DNA from: Thermoleophilia bacterium
Lineage (GTDB): Bacteria > Actinomycetota > Thermoleophilia > Gaiellales > SKUG01
Length of the DNA stretch: 5,675 nucleotides
Direction of reading: 5' to 3'
NCBI GenBank assembly: GCA_007122215.1
Contig: SKUG01000287.1
Span: 1-5,675 of the forward strand
Positions 1 through 5,675 of this stretch are shown here, piece after piece. The first letter of the stretch is position 1, and the number at the start of each line of letters is the position of its first letter. A program made the translations under genes and the position numbers. The notes under the pieces are model-generated. The model saw only the letters and a program-made list of their open reading frames with translations. It searched no databases and had not been told where the DNA came from.

Positions 1-858
1 ACCGTCCTGCCGACGACCGGCGACGTTCCCACCGTCGGTGCCGTCGACCACGCGCACGGCTCCCGACCCATCGCCGCAGCGCAGGTCGCGCAGCAGCACC
101 CGCTCGGCGGCGTTGACCTGCCCGGTGCCGATATAGGCGGGCTGGTCGGCGACGGTCGAGCGCAGCTCCAGCACCTCGCCGGGGGCCGCGATCGCCGAGA
201 ATCCTCCGGGGGCGAGCACGGACTGGCCGGCCTGGATGGTGACCGTCCGGCTCGCTGCGGCCTCGACCTGCAGCCTGCCGAGCTCCCAGCTGCCGGTGAC
301 GGCCTGCGTTCCGGAGCCATCGAGGATGACGAGGCTGTCTGGGTGTGCATATACGTTGAGGTCGTTCCATGAGCGCAGCTCGGCACCCACGACGAGCGTC
401 CCGAACTCGCCGATCATGAGCGTGCCGCTCCGACCGTGGAAGCGCCCTGCGACCGTCAGGGTGCGGTCCCCGATGTCGAAGCGGGAGCTGGCCCCTCGCA
501 TGTAGACGCCGTTGGCGCCGAGCACGGTGAGGTCCTGCTCGAAGGTGATGGTGCCCGACCAGTCGGCGTTGACGAGGTCGACCGGGTCGGTGACCCCGGC
601 GTCGACGATCGCATGGTCGGTGGTGTATGCGTTGCCGAACGATGCCACGTCGGCCGGGCCGGGCACGATTCCCGAGCTCCAGTTGCCCGGGTCGCTCCAG
701 AGGTGGGTGCCGTTGCCGTTGGTCCAGTGCATCGTCGCTGCCTGGACGCTGCCGGGCCCGAGCAGCGACACCACGCCGGCAGCGAGCACGGCCAGCACCA
801 GCGCCGGCACCCGGATCCCGGCGCCAGGTCCGCCGCGTGCCCGCCGCGCCGCATGCAC
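1..858 (-). CDS. Secreted beta-strand-rich (beta-helix/autotransporter-passenger-like) protein, C-terminus outside window
   Basis: The reading frame is open from position 858 to the left edge: 286 codons, no stop, C-terminus missing. Seen: an Arg-rich N-region (residues 1-18), a hydrophobic core ALVLAVLAAGVVSLLG (19-34) and a likely signal-peptidase site after SVQA (residue 40). Next comes the W-x-x-G...W....NW..G..P motif (residues 45-66), frequent at the mature N-terminus of bacterial beta-helix, autotransporter-associated and PEP-CTERM proteins. Short alternating strands with turn glycines follow, then GSGTQ at 181-185 and a DGGN turn at 275-278. These match the usual order in secreted parallel beta-helix domains (GSGTQ..G..L.V, then a strand ladder ending in GGN). 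Inferred role: extracellular or surface structural/adhesive protein; no catalytic motif is visible. The start is uncertain. GTG 858 gives the best signal peptide; GTG 906 and GTG 810 are in frame, and none has a convincing Shine-Dalgarno. The protein has no lysine. It is divergent from the two-gene unit to its right. Confidence 0.78.
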   Translation of the reverse strand, partial: MHAARRARGGPGAGIRVPALVLAVLAAGVVSLLGPGSVQAATMHWTNGNGTHLWSDPGNWSSGIVPGPADVASFGNAYTTDHAIVDAGVTDPVDLVNADWSGTITFEQDLTVLGANGVYMRGASSRFDIGDRTLTVAGRFHGRSGTLMIGEFGTLVVGAELRSWNDLNVYAHPDSLVILDGSGTQAVTGSWELGRLQVEAAASRTVTIQAGQSVLAPGGFSAIAAPGEVLELRSTVADQPAYIGTGQVNAAERVLLRDLRCGDGSGAVRVVDGTDGGNVAGRRQDG

Positions 859-1020
859 GCGCGCACGAGGAGCGGGAGCCAGCGGGGGTGTGGGCGGGAC
901 GGACACGTAGGGGCTGTATCGGCACGGACCCGTCCTGACTTGAGAGCGGCTGGAGCCGCCTCCGCGGGCTCGCGCTGCAGGCCTGCCGTGCCCGGTTCCA
1001 GGAGTGGTCGGGAGGCTTCG

Positions 1021-1030
1021 CTGGTACCAG
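1021..1030. promoter_or_regulatory. 10-bp perfect palindrome, possible regulator site
   Basis: The sequence CTGGTACCAG is a perfect 10-bp palindrome, 28 bp to the left of the longer inverted repeat in the same divergent intergenic region. It may be part of an operator. Palindromes of this length also occur by chance, so the support is its position and its symmetry only. Confidence 0.25.
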
Positions 1031-1058
1031 TAGCGAACTGCCCGCGTACCGCAGCGTG

Positions 1059-1081
1059 TTTCCGCCACCAGGTGGCGGAAA
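1059..1081. promoter_or_regulatory. 23-bp perfect inverted repeat, candidate operator or hairpin
   Basis: The arms TTTCCGCCACC (1059-1069) and GGTGGCGGAAA (1071-1081) are exact reverse complements around one central base at 1070. As RNA it would fold as a 9-bp stem with a 5-nt loop. It is not followed by a T-run on either strand (AAACGC on the plus strand, CACGCTG on the minus strand), so it is a poor intrinsic terminator. Its position between two divergent genes, about 165 bp upstream of the plus-strand start and 200 bp upstream of the minus-strand start, fits an operator for a dimeric regulator. A mobile repeat is the main alternative; I found no second copy in the window. Confidence 0.5.
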
Positions 1082-1232
1082 AACGCATCAGAGGTGGCCT
1101 TGCCAGCCGTGCGCTGCGGGCATGTCAGCGGCCGTGGCGGCAGGACCCTCGGCATCGTGGCACCACCAGCCAGTGCCCCCCCGCGAAACGGATCCCTGCA
1201 AGCAGCGCGATACCCCGGAGGCGGGAGCGGAC

Positions 1233-1238
1233 AGGGAG
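1233..1238 (+). promoter_or_regulatory. Ribosome-binding site of the 308-codon gene
   Basis: AGGGAG ends 7 nt before ATG 1246 and 4 nt before the overlapping GTG 1243. The spacing favours ATG 1246 as the start and rules against the much longer open frame that extends upstream through the intergenic region and the opposite-strand gene. Confidence 0.7.
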
Positions 1239-1245
1239 ACTGGTG

Positions 1246-2172
1246 ATGGCAGCAGCAGACGTTGCGGGATTCGTCGCGGATGCCGCGCGAGCGCGAACGC
1301 GGCTCGGGCAGGTCGCACAGGGCGTTCGGGCAGCGGCAGGCGACCCTTTCCAGGCCGGAGCCGTGCGCCATGCCGAGATCCCGACGCTGATGGACATGCT
1401 CCATGCGGCACGGGCACGGCCGATGACCGCTGCTGCCGACGATTCGGTCCGTGCCGCGATCGACACGGTCGCTGCCGCCTACCGCGCGTTGGGCGACGGC
1501 AGGTTCGACGAGGCAGCCCGCATGCTCGAGCGGGCCGACCACCGGATGGGTGATGCAGCCGTGTGGCAGCAGGCCACGGGCAGCGCCAGCGAGTACCGGG
1601 TCGTTCGCCGCGGCGAGCGCGGACTGGCCGGGACACCGCCTGCCCCCGCGCACGCCGAATCTGCCGCGGCCGGATCCGGAGCGGGGTTTGATCCGGCCGC
1701 CGCGATTGCCAGTAGCCCACGCGCCCCGCACGTGCCCATGGGGGAGATCCTCCCGCCCCACCTGACGCCCCGGACCCCGGACGAGCTCGGCGCCCGGCTC
1801 GGCGTCGTGCAGGCGCAGGCGGACCCGGCCGCCAGGCTCGAGGTCCGGATCCCGATCGGCGAGCTGCTGTCCGGCCAGGAACGCTTCAGCGACCGCGCAG
1901 CGGCGATCTCGCGTGTCGAGGCGCTCAGCCGCGAGGTCCCCGACCAGCTCTTTGGCCTCTCGACCCGGCAGGGGCCCGATGGCGCAGCCGCGCACACGGT
2001 CTCCCGGGTAGTGGCGGCCGTCCAGCCGGACGCGGTCCGCACCATGCAGTCGAATGGCATCGCGGATGACATGGTCAGCGCGTTGCTCGACGGACGGTTC
2101 ATGCCATCGGCGACGCACGAGCTGGATGCCGCCACCATCGAGCTCTTCCGCCAGGGCCGGCCCGTGCGCTGA
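1246..2172 (+). CDS. Uncharacterised Ala-rich helical protein (308 aa), first gene of a two-gene unit
   Basis: I do not recognise the family. The start is set by AGGGAG 7 nt upstream. There is no signal peptide or membrane segment, so the protein is probably cytoplasmic. Seen: a helical N-terminal part (about 1-125) containing one TPR-like helix pair near 77-97 (AAYRALGDGRFDEAARMLERA, with the Y, LG, F, EA and A positions of the repeat consensus); an Ala/Pro/Gly-rich, probably disordered linker (about 126-165); and a second mainly helical part (about 166-308) that begins with a short RIPIGELLSGQERF segment. Acidic and arginine residues are nearly balanced (37 Asp/Glu against 33 Arg by my count). 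There is no Lys and no Cys. A single TPR-like motif is only a weak hint of a protein-protein contact role. The next gene follows after 96 nt on the same strand, with the same composition, and no terminator is evident between them, so co-transcription is likely. Codon use (frequent GCA, GTT, CGA, GAT) looks less GC-biased than in the right-hand gene. Confidence 0.8.
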   Translation: MAAADVAGFVADAARARTRLGQVAQGVRAAAGDPFQAGAVRHAEIPTLMDMLHAARARPMTAAADDSVRAAIDTVAAAYRALGDGRFDEAARMLERADHRMGDAAVWQQATGSASEYRVVRRGERGLAGTPPAPAHAESAAAGSGAGFDPAAAIASSPRAPHVPMGEILPPHLTPRTPDELGARLGVVQAQADPAARLEVRIPIGELLSGQERFSDRAAAISRVEALSREVPDQLFGLSTRQGPDGAAAHTVSRVVAAVQPDAVRTMQSNGIADDMVSALLDGRFMPSATHELDAATIELFRQGRPVR

Positions 2173-2257
2173 CGCCAGGCACCTGCGCAGGGCAGGCATT
2201 GCCACGGCGTGGAACCCGACCGGTCCCCGTGGCGATACCCGGGAGAGGAAGCAGGCG

Positions 2258-2263
2258 AGGGGG
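2258..2263 (+). promoter_or_regulatory. Ribosome-binding site deciding the start of the 923-codon gene
   Basis: The purine run AGGGGG (within GAGGGGGAG, 2257-2265) lies 5 nt before GTG 2269. The in-frame upstream GTG at 2209 has no comparable site. It would also add 20 residues rich in Pro, Glu and Gly that look unlike the helical N-terminus that follows. Confidence 0.65.
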
Positions 2264-2268
2264 AGTCC

Positions 2269-5040
2269 GTGTCAGAGCTGTCGGCAGCGTCGCGCGCGCT
2301 TGCGCGAGCAGCCCGTGCCATCGACGATGGCATGGCCAACCGCGCCTGGTCTGATGCCCTCCCACGGCGCGAGTCCGATGCCCTCCGTGCCGGCCTGCGG
2401 GACGCGCTGCCCGTGGTCGAACAGGTTGCTGGCGACCACCAGGTCGGCGTGGTCCGCGGATGGTCTGCGAACACCCCGGAACGCGTGGGGATCGACCAGG
2501 CCGGGCGGATCCGGGTGGCAATCGCCCAGGCAGGGGCCGCACTCGCAGCAGCCCGGCATGTGGGCGGGATCGAGGCCTATGCCCGAGCCATGACGTCCGG
2601 CCCTGACGATGCGATCGCCGGCGTGGTCGCCCGCACGCTGGCCGATGATGTCGCCCACCTCGGAACGATCACGCTTGAAAGGGCGACAACTGCTCGCGAG
2701 GGACGTGGTGGCATCCTCGGACGCATCTTCCGGCCGCCTGCCACCGAGCCGGACCAGCTCGCTACCCCGGCCCGCATCATCGAGGAGCTGGCAGGGTACG
2801 CCGGCGTGGGGGGACCACCCCCAGGTACGAGCGAGTGGTTCTCGAGGAATTCGAGGCTGCGCGGCCTCTCTGTCGCCGTCGCCCGCTCCCCGGATGCAGC
2901 TCGCGAGGCCCGGGCTGCGATCGCGGAACTCACCGCGGGCGCCCGGGCAATCGCTGCCGGCAGCCGGCCTCCGGCTCGAGCAGCCGTCGACCATCAGGCT
3001 GCATGGCTCGGCTCGACCAGCATGCGCCTGCGTGGCCACTCCGCCAGGGTCGATGCCATCACCGGGCGCCATCTGGAGCTGGTGCGCTCGGCACCTGCCG
3101 ATCCCGCGCGTGCCGGCTCGATTGCGGCCGCGGCGCTCGAGGACCTGCACGTGCTGCTGTCAGGGGGTTTCTGGACGGACCTCGCGCGCGCAGGCAGTGA
3201 CGCGTCGGGGCAACCCACTGCCGCTGCCACAACGCGGAGCCTTCCCAGCCCGGCTGCGGCACGCCAGCTCCGGGAGCTCGGTGACGCGCTCGGCGTTCTC
3301 GCTCCCCGCCTGGCGATGCTCAGCGAGGAGGCCGTGCTGCCGCTGCGCGAGCTTGTGCACCTCCTGCGCGATCCCACCCCGGGCGGTGCCTACCTGCCGG
3401 CAACGCACGAGCTCGCGGCGCGCAGCTCCCGGGCGCTGCGCGCCGCGCTGGCCACTGCCGATCCGGGGGCGCGTGCGGCCGCCGACATCCAGCAGGCACG
3501 ACTGCTGCTCGACTCCGCGGTCCCTGACCGGCTCGCCCGGCTCGGGGACCTCCTGGCCACCACCAGCCATCCAACTGCGGTGTCCTCGGCCATGGCCCCG
3601 CTCGCAGCAGCAGATCCAGGCCTGCTTGCCGTTCCCGTCCAGGCCGGCGGCACTGCCATGGTGCGCCAGGTTGCCAGCGAGGCCGTCACCCTGGCACGGC
3701 TGCTCGACATCCCCCTCGGGGCATTCCAGCCAGCACGCGGGGGCATGCCCGCGCCATCCCCGGGCGAGCTGCGCGCTGCGCTCCTGCAGGCCCTGCAGGA
3801 ACGTCTGCTCGTCCTCGGCAGCCGCGCTCCGGGTGGGGATCGCCTGCTCGAGGCGTCCCGGACGCTTGGTCGGCACCTCGGGCCCGGGGCCGAGGCGACC
3901 GTTCCCGCAGCGGCTACCCAGGTGCTCTCCTCAGCCCGTGCAGCAGTCGAGCAGGTCATCGCCGGTCCCGGCACTGCGCGCGGCAGCGGCCTGTCGGCTG
4001 TCCGGTACGACGCGATGCGGGTGCTGGCTGCTGCCGAGGATTCCGCTGCAGGCGTGGCTCGCGGCAGCGCCCACCTGGACCCGTCTGGGCTTGCACGGCT
4101 TGCAGCAGGGATCGACGACGCCGTCCACTCGGTGGTCGAGTCGCACTCGGCGACACCCGCTGCCAGCGCGTCGATCGCGGCCGTGCGCCGTCGTGCAGCC
4201 GACGTCCTGGCGGTGCTCGTCGCCCAGCACGCAGGTCGGTTGCCTGACCAGCAGCTTGCGCCGCTGGCCCGTCGCGTGCTCGAGCTCCACCCGGGCGGGA
4301 CGATGGCAGGACCAGGGCCTGATGCGCACGTGGCAGGGATGGTGGCTGGGCTGCTGGGAGATGTCCCGGCCCCGCGCGTGGCTGGCGCCATCGCCGAGCT
4401 GCGGGGAGGGGCCCTGCGCGATGCCCGCGCCAGCCTCGTTGCTGCCATCGATGACTGGGCCGGTGCGGACGCAGGACGTCTCCCAACCCTGCTGCGAACC
4501 GCGGCGACCCAGCTCGAGTCAGCAGGGGAGCTCGAGCTCGCCCGTGGCCTGGAGCGAGCAGCTGCCCGTGCGGGCGAGACCGGGCTCAGCGACCTGGCAG
4601 CAGCGGATGCCGACGCCATCGTTCGCTGGCTCGATGCCGGCGCCAGCCCGGCGGCAGCGCCTCGTCCGGGCGGTGGCCGGTTCGGCATCGAGGTCGACGC
4701 CGCCATCGCCGAGTTCGACCATGCGATCGGGATCTTCGGGAACACCCACCACGGCACCCACCGCGAACCGCTCCGGGTGCTCGCCGACCAGGCCTGGCAT
4801 CGGATCCGGCGGCTCGAGGAGATTGCCGCATCGTCAGGGGCTGCCGCGTCGCTGGGGATCGGCGACGACCTCGCCCGGGTCCGTTCCACGCTGGTCAGCG
4901 ACGTCGTCACCCATCCCACGCCCCACGTCGACTACGGCGTGCTCGGTCATCTGCGATCCGAGCTCGACGTGATCCGGTCGCTCGCCGCGTCGGTGGACGA
5001 TGCCCACGGGTTCCGGGGGATGCCATCCTGGCGCAGCTGA
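2269..5040 (+). CDS. Large uncharacterised Ala/Arg/Leu-rich all-helical protein (923 aa), second gene of the unit
   Basis: I do not recognise the family. GTG 2269 is preferred for its Shine-Dalgarno; GTG 2209 would give 943 aa. There is no signal peptide, transmembrane segment, Walker motif or recognisable catalytic signature. The protein reads as a long succession of amphipathic helices separated by short Pro/Gly turns, as in an alpha-solenoid or scaffold. There are flexible breaks near residues 145-157 (GRGGILGRIFRPP) and 179-187 (Gly/Pro-rich). A motif of the form A-x-[IV]-D-D recurs at about 17-20, 615-617, 727-729 and 909-911, which may mark degenerate repeats. The C-terminal segment (about 805-850) is the least repetitive and contains a His cluster, NTHHGTH (825-831), inside a Phe/Trp-containing helical context; it is the likeliest site of specific function or metal binding. 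There is no Lys and no Cys in all 923 residues, and Asn is very rare. The pairing with the 308-codon gene suggests that the two products act together. No terminator with a T-run follows it. Confidence 0.8.
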   Translation: MSELSAASRALARAARAIDDGMANRAWSDALPRRESDALRAGLRDALPVVEQVAGDHQVGVVRGWSANTPERVGIDQAGRIRVAIAQAGAALAAARHVGGIEAYARAMTSGPDDAIAGVVARTLADDVAHLGTITLERATTAREGRGGILGRIFRPPATEPDQLATPARIIEELAGYAGVGGPPPGTSEWFSRNSRLRGLSVAVARSPDAAREARAAIAELTAGARAIAAGSRPPARAAVDHQAAWLGSTSMRLRGHSARVDAITGRHLELVRSAPADPARAGSIAAAALEDLHVLLSGGFWTDLARAGSDASGQPTAAATTRSLPSPAAARQLRELGDALGVLAPRLAMLSEEAVLPLRELVHLLRDPTPGGAYLPATHELAARSSRALRAALATADPGARAAADIQQARLLLDSAVPDRLARLGDLLATTSHPTAVSSAMAPLAAADPGLLAVPVQAGGTAMVRQVASEAVTLARLLDIPLGAFQPARGGMPAPSPGELRAALLQALQERLLVLGSRAPGGDRLLEASRTLGRHLGPGAEATVPAAATQVLSSARAAVEQVIAGPGTARGSGLSAVRYDAMRVLAAAEDSAAGVARGSAHLDPSGLARLAAGIDDAVHSVVESHSATPAASASIAAVRRRAADVLAVLVAQHAGRLPDQQLAPLARRVLELHPGGTMAGPGPDAHVAGMVAGLLGDVPAPRVAGAIAELRGGALRDARASLVAAIDDWAGADAGRLPTLLRTAATQLESAGELELARGLERAAARAGETGLSDLAAADADAIVRWLDAGASPAAAPRPGGGRFGIEVDAAIAEFDHAIGIFGNTHHGTHREPLRVLADQAWHRIRRLEEIAASSGAAASLGIGDDLARVRSTLVSDVVTHPTPHVDYGVLGHLRSELDVIRSLAASVDDAHGFRGMPSWRS

Positions 5041-5092
5041 GCTCGTCGCCCCCGCATGGGTCGACGTGCCGAGGTTGCATGACACCGGGTAG

Positions 5093-5098
5093 TAGCAT
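5093..5098 (+). promoter_or_regulatory. TANNNT -10 element for a leaderless lipoprotein transcript
   Basis: TAGCAT lies 7 nt before ATG 5106, so transcription would begin at or next to the A of the start codon. This TANNNT-N7-ATG arrangement is the common layout of leaderless genes in actinobacteria. No Shine-Dalgarno precedes the ATG. A TTGCAT at 5075-5080 resembles a -35 box but is only 12 bp away, too close for a standard spacer. The site gives the lipoprotein gene its own promoter in the 65-nt gap after the large helical-protein gene. Confidence 0.5.
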
Positions 5099-5105
5099 CT
5101 GCCCC

Positions 5106-5675
5106 ATGAACCAGCCCGCCCCGCGCTCGTCGACTCCTCGCCGCATCGTTTGGTACCCGGACATCCGCAGCGGCTCGCGCGTGGTCCGACCCGTTCAGCT
5201 GGCCATGCTGCTCTGCATGGCTGCGCTGGTCGCCGCTGGCTGCGGGCTGGGACTGGGGCCGGGCTCGATGGGGCTGGACGAGGAGGTCGTCTGCACCGTC
5301 GACGGTGAGCGGCTGGCCTCGGCCGACGTGCGGGACCTGGCCGACGCCCTGGCCGATGCCTTCGAGGAGGCCGTCGACGGGCTCGATGCCGACGAGCTCG
5401 AGCTGCGGCGCTACCGCGGGGACCTCGCGGGCGTGGAGGCCGCCGCGCTGATGCTGCTGGTCGACCTGCGCCTGCTCGAGCGCGAGGCGGCCAGCCGCGA
5501 GGTCGAGGTCGGCGACGACGAGGTCGACGAGGAGATCGAGGATGTCGCCGAGGCGCTGGGCATCGACGCCGACGAGCTGGTGGATGCCTTCGACGATGCC
5601 GGGCTCGACGAGGACGCCCTGCGCACCATCGTGCTGCGCAGCGTGCTCGCCGAGGAGGTCTACTCCGAGCTGCCC
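5106..5675 (+). CDS. Acidic lipoprotein with SurA/PrsA-like N-terminal chaperone domain, C-terminus outside window
   Basis: The frame is open from ATG 5106 to the right edge (190 codons, C-terminus missing). Seen: an Arg-rich N-region, a hydrophobic stretch (about 30-45) and the lipobox A-A-G-C with Cys46, so the mature protein should be lipid-anchored outside the cytoplasmic membrane. The mature part begins with VCTVDGERLASADV (62-75), which fits the V.VNG..I...EL opening of SurA/PrsA/trigger-factor-like chaperone N-domains. Residues 125-190 follow the rest of that pattern: E-V-x-V-x-D-D-E-V-D-x-x-I, then LGIDADELVDAFDDAGLD, then ALRTIVLRSVLAEEVY. A parvulin-type prolyl isomerase domain could follow beyond the edge, but this cannot be seen. 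Inferred role: folding or quality control of exported proteins. It is unusually acidic: about 44 Asp/Glu against 10 Arg in residues 58-190. Start choice: ATG 5106 is supported by the leaderless -10 element; a later GTG at 5181 would give a shorter signal peptide but has no Shine-Dalgarno. Confidence 0.82.
   Translation, partial: MNQPAPRSSTPRRIVWYPDIRSGSRVVRPVQLAMLLCMAALVAAGCGLGLGPGSMGLDEEVVCTVDGERLASADVRDLADALADAFEEAVDGLDADELELRRYRGDLAGVEAAALMLLVDLRLLEREAASREVEVGDDEVDEEIEDVAEALGIDADELVDAFDDAGLDEDALRTIVLRSVLAEEVYSELP

Larger units (their letters stand above)
859..1245. other. Divergent intergenic region without a recognised gene
   Basis: About 390 nt lie between the minus-strand secreted-protein gene and the plus-strand two-gene unit. 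The region presumably holds both promoters and the 5' leaders. Open frames cross it on both strands, but they lack plausible starts, signals or recognisable protein character. The frame continuous with the secreted protein contains an in-frame AAA within the inverted repeat, unlike the lysine-free genes here. The inverted repeat at 1059-1081 and the palindrome at 1021-1030 are its only clear structures. I found no convincing -35/-10 pair on either strand, and no tRNA or riboswitch fold that I could recognise. Confidence 0.6.

Noticed and set aside
1059..1081. Inverted repeat as an intrinsic terminator
   Set aside because: There is no T-tract after the stem on either strand, and the site lies upstream of both flanking genes.
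456..1088. Minus-strand 210-codon open frame
   Set aside because: It is out of frame with the signal-peptide-bearing protein. Its translation is a Ser/Thr/Pro/Arg-rich frame shadow.
436..1245. Long plus-strand open frame upstream of ATG 1246, continuous with the 308-codon gene
   Set aside because: It overlaps the convincing minus-strand secreted-protein gene. Its translation is Arg/Pro/His-rich with Cys and no domain character, and the ribosome-binding site sits directly before ATG 1246.
2182..2191. Palindrome CCTGCGCAGG between the two central genes
   Set aside because: It is short, GC-only at its centre and has no T-run; self-complementary decamers of this kind are expected by chance in such GC-rich DNA.
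3390..4919. Minus-strand 509-codon open frame
   Set aside because: It is antisense to the large helical-protein gene. Its Ser/Ala/Arg/Pro-rich composition is typical of the complement of GC-rich codons, and it has no start signals.
2609..4972. Plus-strand 787-codon open frame inside the large helical-protein gene
   Set aside because: It is a frame-shifted shadow caused by high GC content; the translation is Arg/Ser/Pro/Cys-rich with no plausible ribosome-binding site.
5041..5060. Possible terminator after the large helical-protein gene (CCC-GCAT-GGG)
   Set aside because: The stem is only 3 bp and there is no following T-tract.

Overview
The window is a very GC-rich stretch (roughly 70 % or more by eye) of chromosomal-looking bacterial DNA. 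Several traits suggest a high-GC actinobacterium or a similar high-GC lineage: GTG starts, a lipoprotein signal with a Cys lipobox, and a TANNNT box placed so that the mRNA would begin at or next to an ATG. This assignment is an inference; there is no rRNA, tRNA or marker gene to fix the taxon. I see no CRISPR array, insertion sequence, tRNA or integrase.

Layout. (1) Positions 1-858, minus strand: the N-terminal part of a secreted, beta-strand-rich protein that runs off the left edge. It has a clear Sec signal peptide, then motifs typical of extracellular beta-helix (autotransporter/PEP-CTERM-like) passenger proteins. (2) Positions 859-1245: a divergent intergenic region of about 390 nt carrying a perfect 11+1+11 inverted repeat and a separate 10-bp palindrome; no gene was seen there. 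(3) Positions 1246-5040, plus strand: two co-directional genes of 308 and 923 codons, each preceded by a purine-rich ribosome-binding site. Both encode Ala/Arg-rich, predicted all-helical, apparently cytoplasmic proteins that I cannot assign to a family. They look like one operon and are the candidate undescribed system here. (4) Positions 5106-5675, plus strand: the N-terminal part of a very acidic lipoprotein with a SurA/PrsA-type chaperone N-domain, cut by the right edge and apparently expressed from its own leaderless promoter.

How the parts may relate. The two flanking genes act outside the cytoplasmic membrane: a secreted beta-solenoid protein and a membrane-anchored folding-factor-like lipoprotein. 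The central pair has no export signal. Nothing in the sequence shows that the three units cooperate; the central pair is best treated as an independent two-gene cassette.

The most striking global signal is that none of the four proteins contains a single lysine (about 1,707 codons). On the coding strands, AAA/AAG triplets are almost absent in every frame.
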